The translations under genes were made by a program, and so were the position numbers. Below, piece by piece: positions 41,087-50,068 of a DNA stretch of 64,000 nt; the stretch's first letter is position 1; every line of letters begins with the position of its first letter. This DNA comes from Streptomyces sp. SM11 (GTDB lineage: Bacteria > Actinomycetota > Actinomycetes > Streptomycetales > Streptomycetaceae), in contig NZ_NEUE01000194.1 in assembly GCF_002910905.1 (NCBI RefSeq), positions 1-64,000 on the forward strand, given 5' to 3'. The notes beneath the pieces were generated by a model. It was not told where the DNA came from, made no database searches, and saw nothing but the letters and a program-made list of their open reading frames with translations.

Positions 41087-41296
41087 GGTGGGGCCGATTC
41101 TACGAGCCCCGGGTGGGGCGCATGCCGGGCGCGTCACGGCCCGGTGCCCGCGCACGCCCGCGCGAGGTGTGGCGGACCGGCTCGGAGGCCGGTCAGGGAC
41201 CCCTTCCGGCGCACGTTCCTGAGCCCGACGGAGCCTGATCCGGAGCCCGATCCGGAACGGGGAGAGCGGCTCGCGGTGCCGCGTCGGGGGTGTGCG

Positions 41297-41656
41297 TCAG
41301 CCGCCGAGGCTCCAGGCGACCGTGCCGTCGGCGGTGACCAGGGCGGCGAGCACGGCGAGGTCGGCGACGCCCAGGGCGAGGCCGAGCCAGGCGCGTCCCC
41401 GGCGGCGGGTGCGGCGGGCCAGGGCCAGCAGCGCCATCACGATCGCGGTGGGCCCGAGCAGGATGTTGAAGACCAGCAGCCCGACGAGGCCGAGGACGAA
41501 CGAGGCGACGGCAAGACCGTCCGCCTCCCGGCCCACGGCCCGGGAGGCGGGGGCCGGCGCGGCGGCATCGGGAGCGACGGCAGCATCGGTGCCGCCACCG
41601 GTCCCGGTATTCGTATCGGCGTCGGTCACGCGGCGGGCGGAGTCGGTGAGGGCCAT
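41297..41656 (-). CDS. DUF4190-like small membrane protein
   Basis: 119 residues, ATG start at 41656. The first 45 residues are Thr/Ala/Asp-rich and disordered. Two membrane helices follow: GLAVASFVLGLVGLLVFN and, after a basic loop ALARRTRRRGRAW, LGLALGVADLAVLAALV. The pattern ADGLAVASFVLGLVG is typical of DUF4190 proteins. The function is unknown. It lies 93 bp downstream of a second small membrane-protein gene on the same strand. Confidence 0.8.
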   Translation of the reverse strand: MALTDSARRVTDADTNTGTGGGTDAAVAPDAAAPAPASRAVGREADGLAVASFVLGLVGLLVFNILLGPTAIVMALLALARRTRRRGRAWLGLALGVADLAVLAALVTADGTVAWSLGG

Positions 41657-41749
41657 GGTGCGAGCTCCTTCGGATCGGTCCGGGAAACGGCAGGCTCGGC
41701 GGGTGCGGGTGCGGGTGCGGCGGGACAGCGCAGAACAGTGCGGGACGGG

Positions 41750-41905
41750 TCAGCGGGTGCGACGCGCGGTGCGTTCGCGGACGGCGAAGACCATCAGCCA
41801 GCAGCCGATCACGGTCGCGGCGGCCAGGGTCAGCGACAGCGGGATGTGGGTGACCGCCCCGAGGACGATCCCCAGCAGGAGCAGCGCGGCGACGAGGACG
41901 AGCAC
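41750..41905 (-). CDS. 51-residue membrane protein
   Basis: A short gene with a GTG start at 41905, GAGAGG eight bases upstream and TGA at 41750. The protein has two hydrophobic segments: LVLVAALLLLGIVLGAV and SLTLAAATVIGCWLMVFAV, ending in RERTARRTR. No family is recognised. It is divergent from the TetR gene and shares the intergenic region with a duplicated operator-like sequence, so it may be the direct target of that regulator together with the DUF4190 gene. Confidence 0.7.
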   Translation of the reverse strand: MLVLVAALLLLGIVLGAVTHIPLSLTLAAATVIGCWLMVFAVRERTARRTR

Positions 41906-41960
41906 GGCGGAACCTCTCTGTGCGACGACGAATACCGCTCGGAAGCGGGCCGGAAGCCAT

Positions 41961-42038
41961 TCGGAGTACGAGTGTTCACTGACTTGGAAGTCTAAACCCC
42001 GGACCCCTTCCTCGACTCGGAGAACGGTTGTTTACTGA
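41961..42038. promoter_or_regulatory. Two copies of an operator-like 22-bp sequence
   Basis: The 22-mers at 41961-41982 and 42017-42038 agree at 18 positions. Both start TCGGAG and end with a TTCACTGA or TTTACTGA form. The first holds a perfect AGTG-TT-CACT dyad. The second copy ends right before the TetR start codon (ATG 42044). The pair lies between divergent genes and is probably the binding site of the TetR protein. Confidence 0.55.
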
Positions 42039-42043
42039 ATGGC

Positions 42044-42670
42044 ATGAGTCACATCACCGCCGGAATCCGCCAGGCCCAGAAGCTCAGGACCCGCCAGGCC
42101 CTCCTGGACGCCGCGCTCGTTCTGCTGGAGCACCAGAGCCTGAGCAGCCTGGGACTGCGGGAGGTCACCCGAGCCGCCGGGGTCACCCCGACGGCCTTCT
42201 ACCGCCACTTCGAGGACACCGCCGCGCTCGGCGTCGCCCTGGTCGAGGAGACCCTGGGCAGCCTGCACGGGCTGATCGGCGCGGTGCTCGCGGAGACGGG
42301 CGACAGCGAGGAGCGGCTGGACCGCAGCGTGGAGGTGATAGCGCGCCATGTCGGCGCGCAGCCCGCCCACTTCCGGTTCATCGCCCGTGAGCAGCACGGC
42401 GGGGTCGGCCCGGTGCGCGAGGCGATCGCGACCCAGCTGCGGCGGTTCGCGGAGGAGGTGGCCTGCGCGCTCGGCCAGGAGCCGGGTTCCGCCGGATGGA
42501 ACGAGGAGGACCTGCTGATGCTCGGCGGCCTCTACGTGGACCACATGGTGATCACCACGTCGACCCTGCTGGAGGCCGGGCCGGCGGGTGAGGCGGAGGT
42601 CGTCCGGGTGGCCCGGCGCCGGCTGCGGCTGGTCACCATCGGCCGTGCGCACTGGCTGGACGAGGGGTGA
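42044..42670 (+). CDS. TetR-family regulator (FabR-like)
   Basis: 208 residues, ATG start at 42044. The HTH lies at about residues 14-60: LRTRQALLDAALVLLEHQ followed by LREVTRAAGVTPTAFYRHF. The pattern 'VTPTAFYRHFEDTAALG' resembles E. coli FabR and related regulators of fatty-acid desaturation, but the ligand domain cannot be assigned. It is divergent from the small membrane-protein genes and likely represses itself and them. Confidence 0.9.
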   Translation: MSHITAGIRQAQKLRTRQALLDAALVLLEHQSLSSLGLREVTRAAGVTPTAFYRHFEDTAALGVALVEETLGSLHGLIGAVLAETGDSEERLDRSVEVIARHVGAQPAHFRFIAREQHGGVGPVREAIATQLRRFAEEVACALGQEPGSAGWNEEDLLMLGGLYVDHMVITTSTLLEAGPAGEAEVVRVARRRLRLVTIGRAHWLDEG

Positions 42671-42755
42671 CGTACGCACGGGCCGGACGAGAGGCGTGGA
42701 GACGCCACCGCCGCGCTTGACCCTCCCGCAACAGGAGGCTCTACGGTCCCCGGGT

Positions 42756-43539
42756 ATGAAGATCGTCGTCCATGACACCGCCTCCGCCCTGCTCGACCTC
42801 CTGCACCGCCCCGTGGCCCAACGACCTGACGCCCTGCGCGAGATGCTCGCCCCGTTGCAGGAGGTGATGTCCCGGGCGGGGGTCGGAGACCTGGTCGAGA
42901 CGCACCGCGCGGGCAGCGGGTTCCCGCTCGACCGGGACGGCGCCCGGTGCGCGGACCGCCGGCACCGTGCACGTCGTCCTGGTGCTCGGCGACCCGGACG
43001 ACCCGCAGATGACCCTCAACCAGGGGTACTTCGGCCTCGGCGGCATCCCGGGCGCGATCCTGCTGATGATGTGGCCCACAGCGACCGGCCTGGCCAAGAT
43101 CGAGCACGCCGCCGCCCACGAGCTGCACCACAACGTCCGCTACGCCAACGTGGTCTGGGACCCGATGGCGGTCACGGTCGGTGAACAGGTCGTGGCCGAG
43201 GGGCTGGCCGAGGCGTTCGTTCGGGAGCTGGCGGGCGAGGCCGCCATGGGCCCCTGGTCGACGTCCCTGTCCGGCGCGGAGCTGGACGAGGTCTCCGCGA
43301 AGGTGGCGGCCGGGATCGACGTCGCCGGGATGCCGAACCTCCCCGCGTACGTGTACGGCGACCGCACCACGCGCCATCTGGGGCAACGGTCAGTCGGGCT
43401 GCCGGACTTCGCCGGGTACGCGGCCGGGCTGCGCTTCGTGGACGCCCACCTCACGGTCTCCGGGCTGACCGCCGCAGCGAGCGTCGCCCTGCCCGCACGG
43501 GAGATCCTCACCAACGCGGGCGTGCCGACCACCGTGTGA
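42756..43539 (+). pseudogene. DUF2268-like predicted Zn-dependent protease, frameshifted
   Basis: The reading begins at ATG 42756 (KIVVHDTASALLDLLHRP) and stays good to LDRDG near nt 42940. The protein-like sequence then moves to another frame and continues as GTVHVVLVLGDPDDPQ to the stop at 43539. One extra base, or two missing, near 42940 explains this. The second part has the zinc-protease motif AHELHHN (HExxH). The intact protein would have about 260 residues. It is either a recent pseudogene or a single sequencing error. Neighbours are the TetR gene upstream and the TipA-like gene downstream. Confidence 0.7.
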
Positions 43540-43583
43540 CCCGCCTCCGGAACCCGTACAACCGGCTGCGGGAGACTGGACCG

Positions 43584-44405
43584 ATGAGGATCGAGGACCG
43601 GCGCCCCGATGAGCCGCCCGCCGACGGGCTGACCGTCGGACGGACGGCCGCGCTCGTCGGGGTCAGCGCGAAGACGCTGCACCACTGGGACACGATCGGC
43701 CTCGTGCGGCCGGTCGGGCGTACCCGGGCCGGCTACCGGGTGTACGGGGACGACGACGTCGCCCGGCTCCACCGGGTCCTCGTCTACCGGGAGATCGGCG
43801 TCCCGCTCGCCGCGATCGGGCGGCTCCTGGACGACCCGGCGGTCGACGCGCGCGAGCATCTGCACCGGCAGCGGGGGCGGCTCGTGGACCGGATCTCCCG
43901 GCTCGAGCGGATGGTCGGGGCGGTGGACCGCATGCTGCTGGAGTCGAAGCCCGGCATCCGGCTGACGCCCGGGGAGCAGGTGGAGATCTTCGGGGCCGAC
44001 TGGCAGCCCGGCTGGGCCGAGGAGGCCGAGGAGCGGTGGGGCGGCACGGACCAGTGGGCGCAGTACGCGGAGCGGGCGGCCGGGATGAGCGCCGAGGACT
44101 GGAAGGACGTGGCGGCGGCCACCGAGGCCCTGACCGCCGACCTCGGCGGCGCGTACCGTTCCGGCGTCGCTCCCGGGTCGGATGTCGCGGACGCCCTCGC
44201 GGAGCGGCACCGCGCGCAGATCTCGACGTACTTCGACTGCACGTACGCCATGCAGGTCTGCATCGGCCGGACGTATGTCGCCGACCCCGGGTACGCCGCG
44301 CACTACGACGCGATCGCGCCGGGGCTCAACAGCTGGCTGTTCGCGGTGATCGCCGCGAACGCCCGGGCCCACGGCGTCGATCCGGAGTCCGCCGCCTGGG
44401 AGTGA
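43584..44405 (+). CDS. MerR/TipA-like multidrug-responsive regulator
   Basis: 273 residues, ATG start at 43584. MerR winged HTH at 15-85 (GLTVGRTAALVGVSAKTLHH, YRVYGDDDVARL), a dimerisation coiled coil to about 135, then a TipAS antibiotic-binding domain to the end (GEQVEIFGADWQP, CIGRTYVADPGYAAHYD). TipA proteins bind thiopeptides and activate their promoters. By architecture this is a drug-responsive activator. The target genes are not apparent next to it. Confidence 0.9.
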   Translation: MRIEDRRPDEPPADGLTVGRTAALVGVSAKTLHHWDTIGLVRPVGRTRAGYRVYGDDDVARLHRVLVYREIGVPLAAIGRLLDDPAVDAREHLHRQRGRLVDRISRLERMVGAVDRMLLESKPGIRLTPGEQVEIFGADWQPGWAEEAEERWGGTDQWAQYAERAAGMSAEDWKDVAAATEALTADLGGAYRSGVAPGSDVADALAERHRAQISTYFDCTYAMQVCIGRTYVADPGYAAHYDAIAPGLNSWLFAVIAANARAHGVDPESAAWE

Positions 44406-44425
44406 GCGACGGCGGCGGGGCCGGG

Positions 44426-45027
44426 TCAGCCGCCGGCCGCGTACATCTCGACGACCTCGGCGGCGACCTCGGCCAACAGCGTGCGGGCCTCGGGCGGGTC
44501 GAGGACCTCCACGGCCGGCCCGAACGCGAGCAGGGACCGCACCCGGCCGACCTCGGACACCGCCGGCTCCGCCAGCAGCCACTCCCCCTGCTCCTCCCCC
44601 GGCCGGGGCGCGGCCGGTAAGGGCTCCCCGGTCAGCGCGGCCGCGTTCAATCGCCCGAACAGCTCCGGACGGGGGCGGTGGAACCGGACCCGCAGGCGTA
44701 CGGCGGAGGGGCGCTGCTCCACCCCGGCGCGCAGCGTCTCCCACACCCCGGCCGGCTCCGCCCCGGCGCGCCGCCGCACGGGGTCCCCGGTGGGTTCGGC
44801 CGTATGGATCCGGTCGGCGCGGAAGAGGCGGGGGCCGCCGTCGAGGTCCGCGACCAGGTACCAGACGCCGGCCTTCACGACGAGGCCGTAGGGGTCGACG
44901 GTGTAGTCGCGCGGGGCGTCCGCGCCGCTGTGCCGGAGACGTCGAGGCGATCGGCCGGCTCGGTGGCGGGAACCGTGCCCCGGGTCTGGAGCAGCGGGAG
45001 GACGGAGAGCAGCCGGTCGGATTTCAC
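44426..45027 (-). pseudogene. WYL-domain transcriptional regulator with internal deletion
   Basis: The GTG at 45027 opens a normal DeoR-like HTH start (KSDRLLSVLPLLQTRGTVP, then ADRLDVS). Near nt 44940 the reading changes frame and resumes as GADAPRDYTVDPYGLVVK and then the C-terminal WYL region (AGVWYLVADLDGGPRLFRAD) to the TGA at 44426. Normal members have roughly 320 residues; here about 200 remain, so most of the HTH and the first half of the WYL domain are missing. This is a deletion and frameshift, not one base error. It is not expected to function. Confidence 0.75.
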
Positions 45028-45120
45028 CGGTCCATTTGATGGCCGGAGGACCCGGGCGCTGCGGCTGCTTGCCGCGTGGGGGGCCTGAGCCGTGCGGTGC
45101 CGGGCCCCCACACCGTACGG

Positions 45121-45990
45121 CTATGCGCTGCGCGGGGCCTTGGCGAGCTGGCGGGACTGGGCGACGAGGCGGTCGGCGCTGTCCCAGACCTCGGCGTCCT
45201 CCTCCAGGAAGCCGCCGGCGAGGTTGCGGGTGGTGATGGCGACGCGCAGCGGGCCCGGGGCGGGGCGGCAGCGGATGTGGGTGGTCAGCTCGACGGTGGG
45301 GGTCCAGCCGGTCAGGCCCAGTTCGAACGAGGTCGGGGGCAGGGCGTCCACGGTGAGCAGCAGCGACAGCGGGTCCGGGTCGCGGCCGTCGGCCAGGCCG
45401 AACCAGCCGCGCATCTCGCCCTTGCCGGACGGGGCTCCGACGGCCCAGCCGACGGTCGCCGGGTCGAGCTTGATGTCGAGGCGGTCGGTGATGGCGGAAC
45501 TGCCGGGGATCCTGGGCGCGCCGTCGCTCGGGCCGAGGCAGTGGTCCCGGTCGGGCATGGCGGGCGGGAGTGCCGTCGTACGGACGTCGTCGGGGAGCGT
45601 GTCCAGGTCGCCGTAGGTGGCCAGGACCCGGATGCGCTCGATCTCGCTGCCGTCCTCGGCGTACTGGAAGAGGGAGGCCTGGCCCGTGGAGAGGGTGCGG
45701 CCGGCGCGGACGGTCTGGGTGCGCACGACGGCGGGGCCCGGCACGGAGGCGGTGAGGTAGTGCGCCGAGACGGAGAACGGGTCGGGGTGCGGCAGGGCCT
45801 CGCCCAGGGCCCGGCCGAGCAGGGCCAGCAGATAGCCGCCGTTGACGGCCTGGATGATGGTCCAGCCCGCGGAGAGCTCGGCGTCGTAGACGCCCGCCTC
45901 GCGCAGGGTGACCGCGGTGTCCCGGTCGAACTCGCTGTCGCCGATGGTTGCCCGTGCGGTCTGCGCCGCCTCAGTCGCTGCCTGTGCCAT
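45121..45990 (-). CDS. Acyl-CoA thioesterase-like protein (double hot-dog)
   Basis: 289 residues. ATG start at 45990. Two hot-dog halves are expected: GWTIIQAVNGGYLLALLGRA with the central helix, RTLSTGQASLFQ, and a second half near LTGWTPTVELTTHIRCR. The pattern fits the TesB-like/4HBT_3 thioesterases that release CoA from acyl-CoAs. The substrate is unknown. The promoter at 46012-46017 carries an overlapping dyad, so a repressor is likely. Confidence 0.85.
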   Translation of the reverse strand: MAQAATEAAQTARATIGDSEFDRDTAVTLREAGVYDAELSAGWTIIQAVNGGYLLALLGRALGEALPHPDPFSVSAHYLTASVPGPAVVRTQTVRAGRTLSTGQASLFQYAEDGSEIERIRVLATYGDLDTLPDDVRTTALPPAMPDRDHCLGPSDGAPRIPGSSAITDRLDIKLDPATVGWAVGAPSGKGEMRGWFGLADGRDPDPLSLLLTVDALPPTSFELGLTGWTPTVELTTHIRCRPAPGPLRVAITTRNLAGGFLEEDAEVWDSADRLVAQSRQLAKAPRSA

Positions 45991-46011
45991 GGCATGCACG
46001 GTACATCGAAC

Positions 46012-46028
46012 ACCCTACTAAGCGGTAG
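46012..46028 (-). promoter_or_regulatory. -10 box and overlapping dyad of the thioesterase gene
   Basis: TAGGGT (46017-46012 on the minus strand) is an ideal Streptomyces -10 box, 22 bp before the gene. It overlaps CTACTAAGCGGTAG (46015-46028), a dyad with CTAC/GTAG arms that looks like a repressor site. Confidence 0.45.
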
Positions 46029-46096
46029 CTTTCAAGCTGCGCACTTCTCGGCCACGTGGCCGCCCGGGACCCGCTCACGCGATCCGCCGGACTTCC

Positions 46097-46756
46097 CTAG
46101 CCCTCCTCGGCCCGTGCGGAGGAGCGGTTGTACGCACGCGGCGCCCGCCAGTGGAAGCGCAGCGCCAGCAGGCGCAGGGAGAACGCGCAGATCGCCGCCA
46201 GGCTGCTGGTCAGGGCGTTGAGGGTGTCGAAGCGGATACACAGGACCACCATGGTCGCCCCGACGATCGCGGGCACCGCGTACAGGTCGCGGTCCCAGCG
46301 CAGCAGCGAGGGCACCTCGTTGGCCAGCACGTCGCGCAGCACGCCGCCACCGACCGCGGTGGCCAGGCCGAGCGCCGCCGACGCCGTGAGCCCGAGGCCG
46401 TACTCGTACGCCTTGACCGTGCCGGCCACGCAGAACAGCCCGAGCCCCGCCGCGTCGAAGACGTTGACGCCGGCCTGGATGCGCTCCACGTGCGGGTGGA
46501 GGAAGAAGACCAGCACGGCGGCGAACAGCGGGGTGATGAAGTAGCCGAGGTCGGTGAAGGCGGCAGGCGGGATCGCGCCGATCATCACGTCACGGAACAG
46601 CCCTCCGCCCAGCGCTGTCACCTCCGCGAGGACCGCGATGCCGAAGACATCGAAGTTCTTGCGGACGGCGAGCAGGGCGCCCGAGATCGCGAAGACGAAG
46701 ATCCCGGCGATGTCGAGCGCATGCTGGACGGAGGGCGTGAACAGTTCGGTGAGCAC
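46097..46756 (-). CDS. TRIC-family (UPF0126) cation channel protein
   Basis: 219 residues, ATG start at 46756. Seven membrane helices arranged as two three-helix repeats plus one. Each repeat has the hallmark glycine-rich kink: GGGLFRDVMIG and GGGVLRDVLANEVP. Prokaryotic TRIC channels conduct monovalent cations, mainly potassium. It lies downstream of the oligopeptide transporter operon but the MITE-like hairpin separates them. Confidence 0.9.
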   Translation of the reverse strand: MLTELFTPSVQHALDIAGIFVFAISGALLAVRKNFDVFGIAVLAEVTALGGGLFRDVMIGAIPPAAFTDLGYFITPLFAAVLVFFLHPHVERIQAGVNVFDAAGLGLFCVAGTVKAYEYGLGLTASAALGLATAVGGGVLRDVLANEVPSLLRWDRDLYAVPAIVGATMVVLCIRFDTLNALTSSLAAICAFSLRLLALRFHWRAPRAYNRSSARAEEG

Positions 46757-46774
46757 CAGGCAATTGTGCCGGTC

Positions 46775-46940
46775 CTAGGGCCTTTCGTTTGGATCAGGTC
46801 GGATCAGGGAGCGGGGTCCGGTGCGTGCAGCTGCAAGGCGGAGGACTGAGTCAACGCGGAGCGTTGGTGATTGACGACAACGCCGCAGATGCGCGTGCCG
46901 GACCCCGCGAGCCCGACATGATCCAAACGAGAGGCCCTAG
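46775..46940. mobile_element. MITE-like element with 22-bp terminal inverted repeats
   Basis: 166 bp. The termini 46775-46796 and 46919-46940 are inverted repeats with one mismatch in 22. Both begin with CTAG (or flank a TA duplication). Inner GGGGTCCGG (46813-46821) pairs with CCGGACCCC (46898-46906), so the element folds into a long hairpin. It contains no transposase, and by recall similar repeats occur at many places in Streptomyces genomes, so it is non-autonomous. It overlaps the TAG stop codon of the transporter gene at 46937-46939. Confidence 0.8.
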
Positions 46941-48105
46941 TCCTGGGCTCCGTCCTTGGCCGGTGCCGCGACAGGCGCGTCGCCCTGGCCCGGCACCTTC
47001 GCGGGGGCCTCGGCCTCCGCGACATCGGCCTCTCCCTCCGGCACCTCCACCGCTTCGGCCGCCGCGGTTTCCGTGCCGGTGACCGCCTCGGTGCCGGTGG
47101 CCAGGGCCTGCTTCACCGTCCCGGCCTCGATCTCGGCCGTGAAGTGGCAGGCCACCTTGTGCCCGTCGCCGGTGTCCAGCAGCGGCGGGCGCTCCGTGGC
47201 GCACTTGGTCTCCTGCACCCACGGACAGCGGGTGTGGAAGCGGCAGCCCGTCGGCGGGTTGGCCGGGGAGGGCAGGTCGCCGTGGAGCAGGATCCGCTCG
47301 CGGCGGTCCTCGACCTCGGGGTCGGGCACCGGGACCGCCGACATCAGCGCCTTGGTGTACGGGTGCCGGGGCCCCGCGTACAGCGCGTCGCTCGGGGCCT
47401 CCTCGACGAGCCCGCCGAGGTACATCACCCCGATGACGTCCGAGATGTGCCGGACGACCGCGAGGTCGTGCGCGATGACCAGGTAGGTCAGGCCCAGCGA
47501 CTCCTGGAGCTCCTCCAGCAGGTTGATCACCTGTGCCTGGACCGAGACGTCCAGCGCGGACACCGGCTCGTCGCAGATGATCACGTCCGGCTCCAGGACC
47601 AGGGCGCGGGCGATGCCGATGCGCTGGCGCTGGCCGCCGGAGAACTCGTGCGGGTAGCGGGACATCGCGTTGGACGGCAGGCCGACCTTGGCGAGGATGT
47701 CCTTGATCTTCTCCCGGCGCTCCGCCGAGTCCTTCCCGATGCCGTGGGCGGCCATGCCCTCGGCGAGGATGGACTCGATGTTCTGCCGGGGATTGAGGCT
47801 GCCCAGCGGGTCCTGGAAGACCATCTGGAGACGGCGGCGGAAGGCCCGCATCTCCTCGGAGGGCAGCTTCGCCAGGTCGGTGCCGTCGAAGACGACCCCG
47901 CCCTCGGTGATGTCGTTCAGCCGCAGTACCGCGCGGCCGAGCGTCGTCTTGCCGCAGCCCGACTCGCCGACCAGCCCGTACGTCTGGCCGGCCTCGACGC
48001 TCAGCGAGACGCCGTCGACCGCGTAGACGTGGCCCACCGTACGGTCGAAGAAGAGGCCCTTCTTGACCGGGAAGTGGACTTTGACGCCGTCCAGTTCGAG
48101 AAGGC

Positions 48106-48109
<4 letters not shown>
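46937..48109 (-). CDS. Oligopeptide ABC transporter ATP-binding protein (OppF-like)
   Basis: 390 residues. ATG start at 48109, four bases into the end of the preceding ATPase gene. Walker A GLVGESGCGKTTLG, Q-loop VFQDPLGSLNPRQ, signature SGGQRQRIGIARAL, Walker B DVIICDEPVSALDVS and switch His HDL. The C-terminal Opp/Dpp segment with cysteines (GCRFHTRCPW, TKCATERP) is present. A ~55-residue Ala/Glu-rich tail follows and ends at the TAG inside the MITE-like element. Last gene of the opp operon. Confidence 0.95.
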
Positions 48110-49098
<989 letters not shown>

Positions 49099-49104
49099 GG
49101 GACT

Positions 49105-50067
49105 TCAGCCTCGCAACTTCGGGTCGAGGGCTTCGCGCATGGCCTCGCCGAGCAGGGTGAAGCCGAGGGCGGTGATGATGATGCCGACAGCCGGGTAGGC
49201 GGCCATCATCGGGTCGTTGTCGAAGAAGCGCTGTGCCTGGGAGAGCATCACGCCCCACTCGGGAATGGCCGGGTCGGGGTTGCCGAGGCCCAGGTAGGAC
49301 AGGGCCGCGGCCTCGATGATCGCGGTGGCCAGGCTCAGGGTGGCCTGGACGATCACGGGGCTCAGCGAGTTCGGCAGGATCTGGGTCAGCACGATCCGCT
49401 TGCGCCGGATACCGACCGCCTTCGCGGCGAGCACGTAGTCGGCGCCGCCCTGGACCAGCATCGAACCGCGCAGCAGGCGGGCGAAGATGGGGATCTGGAC
49501 GACACCGACGGCGATCATCACGGTGGTCAGCGACTGGCCGAGGACCGCGGCGATGGAAACCGCGAGCAGCAGCGACGGCAGCGACAGCATGATGTCGGTG
49601 AAGCGCATGATGACGGTGTCGACGCGCTGACCCACCTTGCCGCCGAGGGTGGCGGCGGCGCCGGAGAGGACGCCGACGGTGGCGCCGACGATCAGGCCGA
49701 TGAGCATGGAGACCACACCGACGAGCAGCGTCTGCCGCGCTCCGACGAGCCAGCGGGAGAACATGTCGCGGCCCAGGTGGTCCAGGCCGAACCAGTTCTC
49801 GCCGCGCATGCCGACAAACTTGCCCTGGTTGGGGAAGACCTCGCTGCGCCAGTTCTGCGCGGTGGGGCCGTGGGGGGCCAGCATCGGTCCGACGACGGCG
49901 ACGAGGACGAACACGCCGATGATGACCGCGCCGATGATCGCCATCTTGCTGGAGCGCATGCGGCGGAAGGCCTCACGCCACAGACTGGTGCCGGTGACCG
50001 TCTCCGAGCTCTGGGTCAGCTCGGCGAGACGGTCGATCTTGTCTGCTTGGTTGGTCAGGATCGTCAC
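49105..50067 (-). CDS. Oligopeptide ABC transporter permease (OppC-like)
   Basis: 320 residues, GTG start at 50067, one base after the stop of the preceding permease. It has the N-terminal OppC_N region with a first helix (IIGAVIIGVFVLVAVVGPML), the outside loop NWFGLDHLGRDMFSR and five more helices. The EAA coupling loop reads DYVLAAKAVGIRRKRIVLTQ. It forms the membrane channel with the OppB-like permease. Confidence 0.94.
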   Translation of the reverse strand: MTILTNQADKIDRLAELTQSSETVTGTSLWREAFRRMRSSKMAIIGAVIIGVFVLVAVVGPMLAPHGPTAQNWRSEVFPNQGKFVGMRGENWFGLDHLGRDMFSRWLVGARQTLLVGVVSMLIGLIVGATVGVLSGAAATLGGKVGQRVDTVIMRFTDIMLSLPSLLLAVSIAAVLGQSLTTVMIAVGVVQIPIFARLLRGSMLVQGGADYVLAAKAVGIRRKRIVLTQILPNSLSPVIVQATLSLATAIIEAAALSYLGLGNPDPAIPEWGVMLSQAQRFFDNDPMMAAYPAVGIIITALGFTLLGEAMREALDPKLRG

Positions 50068-50068
50068 G

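Noticed and set aside
46804..47025. A 73-residue minus-strand reading over the MITE-like element
   Set aside because: It follows the inverted-repeat structure of the element and has no protein character.
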